64,000 nucleotides of DNA from Sinorhizobium fredii NGR234 (GTDB lineage Bacteria; Pseudomonadota; Alphaproteobacteria; Rhizobiales; Rhizobiaceae), in contig NC_012587.1 of NCBI RefSeq assembly GCF_000018545.1, positions 2,170,001 to 2,234,000 on the forward strand. The letters are read 5' to 3'. A program made the position numbers and the translations under genes. Of the stretch, positions 10,778 to 18,939 are shown piece after piece. The notes below the pieces were generated by a model. The model was given only the letters and a program-made list of their open reading frames with translations, was not told the DNA's origin and did not search any database. The first letter of the stretch is position 1; each line of letters opens with the position of its first letter.

Positions 10778-11202
10778 GACGCGAAACGGCCGCCCCCGAC
10801 TGGCGGGCCACGATCATCGACCCACGCGAACACTCGGCTGCGCACGCAAAAGTCCCCCGCCGGACACGAGCATGCCCGCTTGAACCTTCCGAGGAAGGAC
10901 CCCTGGAATTTCGCGATGATGGGCCACGACGCAGCCCTTGCGCAGTACCATTATGGGATAACATGGGACCATATGGGCGTCAATGGGAGAAGCTCGTAAA
11001 CAGCCTCACGGATGATCAAATATTGATAGGTTGTTAAGTTTAACAAAGGGTTACGATTGAGGACTTTGATCCCTTGGAATGCCCGCGGACTGCAGGCATG
11101 AGAGGCGTGCCTGCAGTCCCTCATGGCTGCTTCGCTCGGGCGCGACCGAAAGCCTGCGGGTTCCGGCGCTGACGCCGAAACCGCCTGAAGGTGCTGAAGA
11201 AA
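10778..11202. other. dcw promoter region / mraZ-rnpB intergenic stretch
   Basis: About 425 bases without a credible gene between mraZ and the 3' end of rnpB. The window-left two thirds should hold the dcw promoter and leader. The TGGG repeat array lies in it at 10954-10987. The part next to rnpB contains an AT-rich patch around 11015-11050. Several open frames cross this stretch, but they overlap rnpB and look like noise. Confidence 0.6.
10954..10987 (+). promoter_or_regulatory. Four TGGG direct repeats at 10-bp period: probable MraZ operator
   Basis: TGGG occurs at 10954, 10964, 10974 and 10984, each preceded by A, so ATGGG recurs exactly every ten bases four times. E. coli MraZ is known to bind TGGGN direct repeats with 5-base spacers, which is the same 10-base period. 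The array lies 177-210 bases upstream of the mraZ start. Relative to mraZ (minus strand) the repeats read CCCA. Binding is inferred from the pattern and position. Confidence 0.75.
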
Positions 11203-11612
11203 AATCGCCAGTTGGCCTGTAAGCCGGGTTCTGTATGGCTCCGCCTCCGAGGAAGCGGAACGTGGCAGCCATTCATCTGGGACTGCGCTTGCGCACAGCC
11301 TCGTGCAACCCACCCGGATGACCGGCCTGGAAACCGGCTGGGCGCTTGCGCGCCCGTGTCATCCCTATTCGGTTTTGCTCCCGGTGGGGTTTACCGTGCC
11401 GTCCATGTCGCCATGTCCGCGGTGGGCTCTTACCCCACCCTTTCACCCTTACTCCGCGAGCGGAGCGGTTTGCTTTCTGTGGCACTTTCCCTGGGGTCGC
11501 CCCCGCCGGACGTTATCCGGCACCGTGTTTCCGTGGAGCCCGGACTTTCCTCACCCCGCGGCCTTTCGGCACCTGCGGGGCGCGGCTGCCCGGCCAACTG
11601 GCAGAGGCTCAT
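11203..11612 (-). ncRNA. rnpB: RNase P RNA (alphaproteobacterial type A)
   Basis: Catalytic RNA of RNase P, which matures tRNA 5' ends. On the minus strand the 5' side has GCCAGTTGGCC (11592-11602) and the 3' side has the complementary GGCCAACTGGC (11207-11217), forming helix P1. The near-universal GAGGAAAGTCCGGGCTCC lies at 11535-11552, and the 3' universal segment ACAGAACCCGGCTTAC at 11219-11234. The ~400-base length fits. Exact ends are approximate. A T-rich run (GGCGATTTTTCTTC) follows the P1 3' strand and could end transcription. Open frames across this region are spurious. Confidence 0.96.
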
Positions 11613-11652
11613 TAACCGACCGGGGCGAGAAGCGCTAGAAAAATCGACGCTT

Positions 11653-12864
11653 TTACCGCGGCTGCAGCGGTGCCGCCGATCGGCAGGCGACGGCGAAATC
11701 GGTCTCGTATTCGCCGGCATCGAGCCGGCCGTTCGCCAGCAGCGCCGCGCCGAGCCGGCCGATTTCGTCGGAACTCTTGGCCGCCTGGCCGTTGCCGCCG
11801 GTCAGCACGGCAATGCGGTCGCTGACAAAGCCGACATAGGGGTAGCCGTGCCGTGTGAATGCGGTGACGCATGGCGAAAAATGCGTCGATACCGGCTTGA
11901 GCCCCGGCATCACGTCGGCAAGCAAGCCACGCATATGGTCTGCCGCCCCGGCGCTCGCACCGCCGCGGAACCACTCGCGAACCGACGCTTCGTCGGCAAG
12001 GATCCGATCGCTCGGGTCACCGCCGATCTTGATGTAGTGTTTGCCGTCGGCATAGGCAACCGGCGGCAGCAGATAGTAGCTTTGGTCCTGCGCGGGTGCG
12101 GCGCCGATCAGCGACGGCATGCCGTCAAACCCGGCAAGGTCGTCGGGGCTGATCTCTGCGAAGAGCACCGTGCGGGCCTTTACCGACAAATCGATCGGCT
12201 TTGGCAGCAGCGCTTCGGAAAGTGAAAAGCCGCCGGCCGCCACGAGAACGCGCCCCGCTCGAAGCCTGTGTCCGCCGGTAGTCGAAACCTTCACCGAGCC
12301 GGCCGACTCCGCGACGGAAAGGACCTCTTCGCGGATCACGCCCGCACCCAGTCTCTCCGCCGCGATCGTCTGTGCCCGGACCAGGGCTCGGGGATTGACA
12401 TAGCCGGCGCCGCGCGCCTCGTGGAGGCCGGCATAACCCTGTGGAAAGCAAAACCAAGGAAAGCGCTCGGCGAGATCCTCGCCGACGATCAACGGCGCCT
12501 CGACCCCAAGCCTGTCACGGGCACGGGCAACCCTGTCGAGATAGTCGAAGCCACCGCTCGGCGCCGGCGCGGCGATCAGGCAGCCGACCTCATGGTAGAA
12601 TTCGATCCCGCTTGCCTCTGCGATCTCCCGGTATCGCTCGATCGACCGGCGGGCGAGGCGTGCCCAAACCGGATCGTTGTCGATCGTGCGGGTGATGCGG
12701 GCATTGTCGTAGTGGCTGGAAAAAACGCCGCGATGGTTCGCCCAGTCATCCGGCTCGTCCGGCCCGACAAGCGCGACACGGGCACCCGCCAGGCTCAAGT
12801 GGCGCGCCGCCGCTGCGCCCATCATGCCCTTGCCGACGATAACGAAATCAAAGCTTTCCGACAT
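11653..12864 (-). CDS. FAD-dependent oxidoreductase (DAO family)
   Basis: Probable flavin-dependent amine or amino-acid oxidase of the D-amino-acid/sarcosine oxidase fold. The start giving MSESFDFVIVGKGMMG puts the FAD-binding GxGxxG motif at the extreme N-terminus as usual; an upstream in-frame extension of 18 codons is rejected. The C-terminal FAD-contact segment is LTGGNGQAAK. The product is 403 residues. It stands alone between rnpB and a RIME repeat, so context gives no substrate. Sarcosine or another N-methyl amino acid is possible, but nothing here proves it. Confidence 0.8.
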   Translation of the reverse strand: MSESFDFVIVGKGMMGAAAARHLSLAGARVALVGPDEPDDWANHRGVFSSHYDNARITRTIDNDPVWARLARRSIERYREIAEASGIEFYHEVGCLIAAPAPSGGFDYLDRVARARDRLGVEAPLIVGEDLAERFPWFCFPQGYAGLHEARGAGYVNPRALVRAQTIAAERLGAGVIREEVLSVAESAGSVKVSTTGGHRLRAGRVLVAAGGFSLSEALLPKPIDLSVKARTVLFAEISPDDLAGFDGMPSLIGAAPAQDQSYYLLPPVAYADGKHYIKIGGDPSDRILADEASVREWFRGGASAGAADHMRGLLADVMPGLKPVSTHFSPCVTAFTRHGYPYVGFVSDRIAVLTGGNGQAAKSSDEIGRLGAALLANGRLDAGEYETDFAVACRSAAPLQPR

Positions 12865-12973
12865 GGATATCCCTCGACGCTTCGCTGCGGGAATAACATG
12901 CCGCCCGGCCAATGACACCGAACTCTTTCAAAATTCAACTTATGCCGGAACGCGAGACCTATCCGGCCATGTC

Positions 12974-13079
12974 CTACAGCGCCGCGCGTCTTATCAGACG
13001 CGCAAAGGTCGCTGTAGCACTTTGAATTGCTGCATGTCTTCGTCCTTAAATCGAGGTCGATTTAAGGAGACATGCAGTA
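12974..13079 (+). repeat. RIME1-type intergenic palindromic element, copy 1
   Basis: A ~106-base element with two palindromes. The first has arms GCGCGTCT/AGACGCGC near the left end inside the outer TACAGCG...CGCTGTA pair. The second is a long hairpin with outer arms CTGCATGTC/GACATGCAG and inner arms TTAAATCG/CGATTTAA. It matches the published description of the Rhizobium RIME1 element (about 108 bp, two large palindromes) and recurs in this window at 16934, 20368 and 26257. It lies between the FAD oxidoreductase and a lytic transglycosylase. Confidence 0.85.
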
Positions 13080-13148
13080 GAACCCGCCAGGACTTCCAGA
13101 ACGGATCGATTGTCGGCCGCCCACCCCGGAGCGGCTCGTCTTTCGACT

Positions 13149-13682
13149 TTAATTGAGGATGCTCTGGACCTTGCCGCAATAACGCTTCGAGACCGGATTC
13201 ATGCGCTTGGCACCATGGCCGGCATTGTATTTGAGGATGGTGCCGCAGGTCGAACCGTCCGAGAGCTCCTGGGCCTTCGCCAGATACATCATGCCGAACT
13301 TGATGTTGGTGGCCGGATCGTAGAGGCCCTTGGCTGAACCGGAATAGCCCATCATGCGTGCCGTGGCCGGCTTGATCTGCATGAGACCGATTTCACCCGC
13401 ACTGCCCCGGGCACTCGCATCGAAATTGCTTTCGACCTGGATGATGGCATGTGCGAGATCGACGGGAACGCCATATTGCTTGGCGTAGGACTGGATCAGG
13501 ATCGTATATTCGGTACCGCGCGTGAGGTCGAATTGCGGTGCGGGATAACCCGTCGTTTTGGTCACCGTCGGCAACGCCGAGGTCTTGATGGTCTTGTCGA
13601 CACCCCCTGCATACGACGTACCCATCCCGGCGATGAACATGCCAAGGCATGCCGCCGCCGCAGCAACGAAAGATATTCTCAT
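13149..13682 (-). CDS. Small secreted lytic transglycosylase (SLT domain)
   Basis: Likely cleaves peptidoglycan glycan strands to 1,6-anhydro products in the periplasm. The 177-residue protein has a signal peptide at residues 1-25 (hydrophobic core then SYAGG). The SLT domain shows IIQVESNFD with catalytic Glu84, GEIGLMQIKP and a C-terminal ILKYNAGHG, the three hallmark SLT blocks. Two cysteines near the end (STCG, RYCG) could form a disulfide. It has its own ~225-base upstream region, so it is probably monocistronic. Confidence 0.9.
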   Translation of the reverse strand: MRISFVAAAAACLGMFIAGMGTSYAGGVDKTIKTSALPTVTKTTGYPAPQFDLTRGTEYTILIQSYAKQYGVPVDLAHAIIQVESNFDASARGSAGEIGLMQIKPATARMMGYSGSAKGLYDPATNIKFGMMYLAKAQELSDGSTCGTILKYNAGHGAKRMNPVSKRYCGKVQSILN

Positions 13683-13908
13683 TTAGTTTGAAGTCTCCGG
13701 TCTGGGGAACTGGACGGACGGCGCACCCCACCGTCACGACCGATTTCCCGATCGTTATCCCTGACAGGAGCCCGGCGCTTGGACGCCGCATCTCCTGCGT
13801 TGATGGACCGGAAATGAAGGGTCTATCATGGTAAACATGTGGCAAACGCAAAAAAATCGCGCGGCATACGTTCGATGGCGCTAAATCAGGGCGCTCTAAA
13901 ATTGCCGC

Positions 13909-14673
13909 CTAAGCACCGAATTTCGGCAGTGCCGAGAGCAGCCGGTGTAGCGTATCGATGGTGGAAACGTCGGCGATCCCGTCTACCCGCGATTGACGGA
14001 AATGCCGCTGGAAAGCGGCCACCACGCCTTCCGTCGCCTCGCAGAAATCTCCCGTAACTTCAATGTTGTAGCCATAAAGAGACAGCATCGACTGGAGCGC
14101 TTCGACCGGCTGGCCACGGTCACCGCGCTGGAAGAAGCGGCCGCCGCCGACGGGCGCCGGCTCGACCCAGTGGCCGACCCCGTGGCGAAATAGCACATCC
14201 CAGGGAAAATTTTCTCCCGGATCGACCTTGCGAATCGGCGCCACATCGCTGTGTGCAAGCACCCTTTCGGGCGTGATTTGCCAGCGCTCGCCACAGTGCC
14301 GACACAATTCGACGACCGCCGCGATTTGCGCTTCGGGGAAATCCGGCAGCCCGCCGGGATGTCCTGCATTGGCGATTTCAATGCCGATGGAACAGGAGTT
14401 GATGTCCGCCTCGCCCTTCCAGAAGCTCTTGCCGGCATGCCAGGCGCGGCGCTCCTCCGGCACGAGCTGGTCGATCCGGCCGTCCTCGTGAACGAAATAG
14501 TGGCTGGATACCTGGCTTTCCTCGCGACAGAGCCAGTCGAGCGCCGAGCCCGCCGTGTCCATTCCGGTATAATGCAGGAGAACCATGTCCGGCCGGCGCC
14601 CGCCGGCACGCTCGCCATGGTTCGGAGACGGCACGAAGCGAGCCCCCGGAAAGTCGCAGGCCCTCGATGTCAT
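13909..14673 (-). CDS. N-acetylmuramoyl-L-alanine amidase, AmpD-like, with peptidoglycan-binding domain
   Basis: Zinc amidase that cuts the bond between MurNAc and L-Ala. The 254-residue protein has an Amidase_2 domain with HYTGMD (first zinc His), the substrate-side SCSIGIEIAN, and LAHSDVAPIRKVDPG containing the second His and the Asp. A C-terminal peptidoglycan-binding helical domain spans roughly residues 180-250. There is no signal peptide, so it resembles cytoplasmic AmpD/AmiD-type recycling enzymes. It overlaps the preceding DnaJ-domain gene by four bases (ATGA), indicating an operon. Confidence 0.88.
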   Translation of the reverse strand: MTSRACDFPGARFVPSPNHGERAGGRRPDMVLLHYTGMDTAGSALDWLCREESQVSSHYFVHEDGRIDQLVPEERRAWHAGKSFWKGEADINSCSIGIEIANAGHPGGLPDFPEAQIAAVVELCRHCGERWQITPERVLAHSDVAPIRKVDPGENFPWDVLFRHGVGHWVEPAPVGGGRFFQRGDRGQPVEALQSMLSLYGYNIEVTGDFCEATEGVVAAFQRHFRQSRVDGIADVSTIDTLHRLLSALPKFGA

Positions 14674-15377
14674 GCGGCGCGGCGTTCTCTCTCGATCGCC
14701 TCGTAAGCGGCATTCAACGCCGCCATGCGGTCATTGGCGATCGCATGGAATTCCTCCGGCACGCCACGCGCGACCAGCATGTCCGGGTGGTTCTCGGAAA
14801 CGAGGACCCGGTAGCGCCTGCGGATATCGGAGAAATCATCCTTCGGAGAAACACCGAGAACCTGATAGGGATCGCGACCGTCGCCATGGACATGGCGTGC
14901 CATGATGCGCTGGAAATGCGCCTCGTCCATGTTGAAGATTTCGGCAACGCGCATCAGATAGGCAAGTTCCTTGTCGTGCACCGCGCCGTCGGACTTGGCG
15001 ATATGGAAGAGTCCGTCGACGATGTCCTCGAGGATCGGGCAGTTGCGCTCGCAGGATGAGCAGAGCGACGCCATCTTCTCGGCATAGGCTTCGTAGCCCG
15101 CCACATCCTGGCGGGCGAGGTTGTAGAGCCGAGCGACGTTCTTCGCCTGGTCCGCAGGGAACTTGAAGATGTCGCGGAAGGCGGCGACCTCGGCTTCGTT
15201 GACGATGCCGTCAGCCTTCGCCATCTTCGCCGACAAGGCAATCATGGCCACCGAGAAGGCCACCTTGCGGCGCGTCTCGGGATCTCCTTCGAAGAGTGTT
15301 CGGACCGCCTCGACCACACCGGCGAGCGCATTGCCGGTGGCCGTTACGATCTTGATGAGGCTGTCCCAGAATGACAT
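14670..15377 (-). CDS. TerB/DjlA-type co-chaperone with C-terminal J domain
   Basis: DnaJ-like molecular co-chaperone. The start giving MSFWDSLIKIV is chosen; the 37 codons upstream are low quality. Residues ~45-150 form an all-helical TerB-like region (FSVAMIALSAKMAKADG, with an internal CSSCERNC cluster). Residues ~170-235 are a J domain (DPYQVLGVSPKD...). The tripeptide in the helix II-III loop is NHPD, where canonical J domains have HPD. The N-terminus has at most a weak hydrophobic segment, unlike membrane-anchored E. coli DjlA. It overlaps the amidase start by four bases. Confidence 0.82.
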   Translation of the reverse strand: MSFWDSLIKIVTATGNALAGVVEAVRTLFEGDPETRRKVAFSVAMIALSAKMAKADGIVNEAEVAAFRDIFKFPADQAKNVARLYNLARQDVAGYEAYAEKMASLCSSCERNCPILEDIVDGLFHIAKSDGAVHDKELAYLMRVAEIFNMDEAHFQRIMARHVHGDGRDPYQVLGVSPKDDFSDIRRRYRVLVSENHPDMLVARGVPEEFHAIANDRMAALNAAYEAIERERRAA

Positions 15378-15695
15378 GAGTGCGATTGTTCCCTGTCCAC
15401 GACCAAGCATGGCCCGATGTGGTGGCATATTGCAAGCGGCCGACGATGCCAAAACGTCACGGATGACGGAATTGTGATGGCCCCTCATTAAATCACCTCG
15501 CCGTAAATCTCAAGTGAATTGCATTGATCCAGTCTTTTGCCGGGCTGATGGGTCCCTTTTCAGACATCCACAGCCCTGTCATTTTATTTCCATCGGAATT
15601 GCGTTAGACCACCGGTGGTCTATGACCTGCGCATAAATTGAGAATGCGGTCGATCTCCCGAACGATCGCAGGATGCCGAAATCCGAGGAGGAAAC

Positions 15696-16910
15696 ATGGC
15701 CAAGAAGAAAGTCGCAATGCTGACGGCGGGCGGGCTCGCACCCTGCCTTTCATCCGCTGTCGGCGGACTCATCGAGCGCTATACGGATATCGCCCCCGAC
15801 CACGAACTGGTGGCTTACCGTTCCGGCTATCAAGGCCTGCTTCTCGCCGACCGAATCGAAATCACGAAAGACATGCGCGAGCGGGCCCATATTCTTCACC
15901 GCCACGGCGGATCGCCGATCGGCAATAGCCGCGTGAAACTGACCAACGCAGCCGACTGCGTCAAGCGCGGTCTCGTGAAGGAAGGCGAAAACCCGCTTCG
16001 GGTCGCGGCCGAAAGGCTTGCTGCCGATGGCATCAGCATCCTGCACACGATCGGCGGCGACGATACCAACACGACCGCTGCCGATCTGGCCGCCTATCTT
16101 GGCGCCAACGGCTACGACCTGACCGTCGTGGGCCTGCCGAAGACCGTCGACAACGATGTGGTGCCGATCCGCCAGACGCTCGGCGCCTGGACGGCCGCCG
16201 AATACGGCGCACGCTTCTTCGACAATGTGAGCAACGAACAGAGCGCAGCACCGCGCACGCTCGTGGTCCACGAGGTGATGGGCCGCCACTGCGGCTGGCT
16301 GACCGCAGCGACAGCGCGCGCTTACGTTCAGATGGCCGCCGGCAAGGAATATGTCGACGGATTCATGATGGATGCGCAGTTGAAGAACATCGATGGCCTC
16401 TATCTGCCCGAAGTGAAGTTCGATCTCGAAGCGGAAGCCGAACGCCTGCGCGGGGTCATGAACCGGAACGGCTATGTCACCCTGTTCGTCAGCGAAGGTG
16501 CCTGCCTGGACGCGATCGTCGCCGAGCGCGAGGCCGCCGGCGAAACGATCAAGCGCGACGCTTTCGGCCATGTGAAGATCGATACGATCAATGTCGGCAA
16601 CTGGTTCTCGAAGCAGTTCGCCGCCCTGCTCGGCGCCGAGCGCTCGATGGTGCAGAAATCCGGCTACTACGCCCGCTCCGCACCGGCGAACGGCGACGAC
16701 CTGCGTCTGATCCAGAGCATGGTCGACCTTGCAGTGGAGAGCGCGCTCAACAAGGTCTCCGGTGTCACCGGCCACGATGAAGACCAGGGCGGCAAGCTGC
16801 GCACGATCGAATTTCCCCGTATCAAGGGCGGCAAGCATTTCGACACGTCCGCCAAGTGGTTCGGAGACGTCATGAACGTCATCGGTCAGAAGTGGCAGGC
16901 CACGGAATAG
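15696..16910 (+). CDS. pfp: Pyrophosphate-dependent 6-phosphofructokinase
   Basis: Reversibly phosphorylates fructose 6-phosphate using pyrophosphate. The 404-residue protein has GGDDTNTTAADL around residue 115, where the second Asp replaces the Gly of ATP-dependent enzymes. It also has GLPKTVDND, where Lys replaces the Gly of the ATP-type PGTIDND. Both substitutions are the accepted marks of PPi-PFK. The MGRHCGWL segment and a C-terminal substrate region follow. A GGAGGAAAC ribosome-binding site precedes the ATG. The gene is monocistronic: a divergent gene lies upstream and a RIME element downstream. Confidence 0.92.
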   Translation: MAKKKVAMLTAGGLAPCLSSAVGGLIERYTDIAPDHELVAYRSGYQGLLLADRIEITKDMRERAHILHRHGGSPIGNSRVKLTNAADCVKRGLVKEGENPLRVAAERLAADGISILHTIGGDDTNTTAADLAAYLGANGYDLTVVGLPKTVDNDVVPIRQTLGAWTAAEYGARFFDNVSNEQSAAPRTLVVHEVMGRHCGWLTAATARAYVQMAAGKEYVDGFMMDAQLKNIDGLYLPEVKFDLEAEAERLRGVMNRNGYVTLFVSEGACLDAIVAEREAAGETIKRDAFGHVKIDTINVGNWFSKQFAALLGAERSMVQKSGYYARSAPANGDDLRLIQSMVDLAVESALNKVSGVTGHDEDQGGKLRTIEFPRIKGGKHFDTSAKWFGDVMNVIGQKWQATE

Positions 16911-16933
16911 GCTGCCGCTCGCTCCAGAGTCCA

Positions 16934-17039
16934 CTACAGCGCCGCGCGTCCAATCGGACGCGCTAAGGTCGCTGTAGCACTTTGAAATGCTGCATGATTT
17001 TGTCCTTAAATCGATTCCGATCTAAGGAATCATGCAGTA
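16934..17039 (+). repeat. RIME1-type intergenic palindromic element, copy 2
   Basis: Same two-palindrome layout as the copy at 12974. Here the first palindrome has arms GCGCGTCC/GGACGCGC and the second has outer arms CTGCATGAT/ATCATGCAG. Both differ from copy 1 on both sides of the stem, so pairing is kept. It lies between pfp and the hairpin leader of the LysE-type exporter gene. Confidence 0.85.
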
Positions 17040-17048
17040 ACAGTTGAC

Positions 17049-17117
17049 GGCTCCGCGTTTGAATGGCTCCCTCCCCGATATCTCGGCTGGAAGCCGTTCA
17101 AACGCGGAGCCTTTTTT
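17049..17117 (+). promoter_or_regulatory. 20-bp hairpin plus T6 directly abutting a start codon, sequestering the RBS
   Basis: The left arm 17049-17068 pairs with the right arm 17092-17111 over 20 base pairs (one G-U in RNA), with a 23-base loop holding a small CCGA/TCGG hairpin. Six T residues follow at 17112-17117 and the ATG of the exporter is at 17118. It therefore has the shape of an intrinsic terminator. The only Shine-Dalgarno-like sequence (GGAG, 17106-17109, eight bases from the ATG) lies inside the right arm. Either transcription or translation could be gated. No known riboswitch class was recognised. Confidence 0.7.
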
Positions 17118-17753
17118 ATGTCTTTCGAACATTGGTTTGCCTTCGTCGCCGCCTCGGCCCTGTTGCTCGCCATCCCCGGCCCTACGATCCTGCTCGTCAT
17201 CTCCTATGCGATCAGCCACGGGCGCAAGACAGCGGGCGCGACGGTTGTTGGCGTGGCACTCGGCGATTTCACGGCAATGACCGCCTCGATGCTGGGCCTG
17301 GGCGCGCTGCTCGCCGCCTCTGCCACTATTTTCACGGTCCTGAAGTGGATCGGCGCCGCCTATCTCGTCTGGCTCGGTTTCAAACTCTGGAAAGCGCCGG
17401 TCGCCGGAAGCGGGGAAAATGACACTGAAGCCCCTGCCGCGGAACGGCCGCTGAGGATATTCCTGCACGCCTATGCCGTGACAGCGCTCAATCCGAAAAG
17501 CATTATCTTTTTTGTCGCCTTCCTGCCGCAGTTCCTGGATTTGTCGCGGCCCCTTCTTGCTCAGATGGCGATCTTCGAAACGACATTCCTTGCCCTCGCA
17601 GCCGCGAACGCGATGCTCTACGCATTGCTTGCATCCGCCGCGGGAAAGACGATTCGCAAACCGAATGTCCGACGGTTGGTGAACCGTACCGGCGGCTCGC
17701 TGCTGATCGGCGCAGGCCTCCTGTCGCTCGGCCTGAAACGGGCGACGGCGTGA
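17118..17753 (+). CDS. LysE/RhtB-family amino-acid exporter
   Basis: Inner-membrane efflux carrier for amino acids or analogues. The 211-residue protein has about six hydrophobic segments and the N-terminal family hallmark LLAIPGPTILLVISYAISHGRK. The length is standard. The start at 17118 gives the expected N-terminus (MSFEHWFAFVAAS), so the hairpin ending one base before it really does abut the coding region. Substrate unknown; the adjacent genes give no help. Control by the upstream hairpin is likely. Confidence 0.9.
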   Translation: MSFEHWFAFVAASALLLAIPGPTILLVISYAISHGRKTAGATVVGVALGDFTAMTASMLGLGALLAASATIFTVLKWIGAAYLVWLGFKLWKAPVAGSGENDTEAPAAERPLRIFLHAYAVTALNPKSIIFFVAFLPQFLDLSRPLLAQMAIFETTFLALAAANAMLYALLASAAGKTIRKPNVRRLVNRTGGSLLIGAGLLSLGLKRATA

Positions 17754-17870
17754 AATTCGCCCGCGCGCTTGCCGCAACTGGCGGCATAGGTTAATGGAAA
17801 TTCAAGCGCAGTGGTTGGCAGCCGCTGATTTGCATGGGGCTACGGGGCCCAGAAGCACGAAAGTGACCGC

Positions 17871-18890
17871 ATGGCGACGATCCGTATCTCCGTTTCGAAA
17901 CAGGCATTTACCGCCATCGCTCTGACATCGGCACTTGCGTCTGGATGCTCCACGGTCGAGCGCACCTCCCTTGAAGAACTGACCGCCGTGCAAACGGTCA
18001 CCCCCATCGCGAAACCCGGAACGGAGATGACGGCTTACGCTCTGCCGGCGCCCATCGGTATCGCGTCGAGCACCTCGGCGGCACTGAGCACGCAGACGGC
18101 GGCAACCGCCGCGGCGCCAGCGGATGCCGCACCGACCGCAATCGCTGCCGCCCCCACTGCCCAGCCGGGTATCACGCCGGCGACCGACGCTGCGCTCGCC
18201 TTCGCTGCCCCCCAGACGGTCGCGGTTCCCACGGCCAAGCCAGGCCAGGCCTTCGAAGTGGCCATGGCAGCGCCCGCCCCAGGCAATCTCTCGCCAGCCG
18301 CGGCTTCGACCACCATTGACAAGAGCGCCGAGCCGCCCGCCGCGCCGTCCCCAGGCGTTGCCGCCCTGTGGGAATCGGATTTCGACACCGGCGAACCGGT
18401 CGGCCTCGAGACCCTGGTGGCCAAGCGCATGATCGTCCCGACGGAGCGTCCCAAGACCGGCGTCATCGGCTCGGCGGTCGGCGTGGTCGCAAGCGTCATT
18501 CCCGATTCCCTGAAGCTGACGAAGTCGCCGACCAGTTCCAAGCCCGAGCTCGACCGGCTTATCAAGCACTATGCCGAGCTCAACGGGCTTCCCCTCGAGC
18601 TCGTGCATCGGGTCGTCAAGCGCGAGAGCAACTACAATCCGCGCGCCTACAGCCGGGGCAATTACGGCCTGATGCAGATCCGATACAATACCGCTCGGGG
18701 CCTCGGTTACGACGGACCCGCCGAGGGTCTCTTCGACGCGGAAACCAACCTTAAATATGCGACCAAATATCTGCGCGGCGCCTGGATGGTGGCCGACAAC
18801 CAGCACGACGGTGCCGTGAAGCTTTATGCCAGCGGCTACTACTACCACGCCAAGCGCAAGGGCATGCTCGACATGCTGGATATGCGCTGA
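17871..18890 (+). CDS. Lytic transglycosylase, probable lipoprotein with Ala/Pro-rich linker
   Basis: Murein-cleaving enzyme. Residues 1-26 resemble a lipoprotein signal with a lipobox-like ALASGC (Cys26). Residues ~40-180 are an Ala/Pro/Thr-rich low-complexity region that probably spans the periplasm. The C-terminal SLT domain shows VVKRESNYNPRAYS with the catalytic Glu and NYGLMQIRYNTARGLGY. The end is YASGYYYHAKRKG rather than the usual YNAG block, a departure at the third SLT motif. 339 residues. A separate transcription unit on the plus strand. Confidence 0.85.
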   Translation: MATIRISVSKQAFTAIALTSALASGCSTVERTSLEELTAVQTVTPIAKPGTEMTAYALPAPIGIASSTSAALSTQTAATAAAPADAAPTAIAAAPTAQPGITPATDAALAFAAPQTVAVPTAKPGQAFEVAMAAPAPGNLSPAAASTTIDKSAEPPAAPSPGVAALWESDFDTGEPVGLETLVAKRMIVPTERPKTGVIGSAVGVVASVIPDSLKLTKSPTSSKPELDRLIKHYAELNGLPLELVHRVVKRESNYNPRAYSRGNYGLMQIRYNTARGLGYDGPAEGLFDAETNLKYATKYLRGAWMVADNQHDGAVKLYASGYYYHAKRKGMLDMLDMR

Positions 18891-18939
18891 CCGCAGCGCT
18901 TTTCGCCTTGCCGTTCCACAATGGTGACCGGCGCGGCGC

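Noticed and set aside
10323..10964. N-terminal extension of the rsmH open frame
   Set aside because: It overlaps mraZ in another frame; the family start near [10 protein letters not shown] is used instead.
10954..10987. TGGG repeats as part of a CRISPR or tandem-repeat array
   Set aside because: The unit is 10 bases with no conserved long repeat and no spacers; it fits a protein-binding array.
11191..12225. Open frames across rnpB on both strands (for example 11191-12225 plus)
   Set aside because: The region is RNase P RNA with conserved helices; the frames have no start signals or recognisable products.
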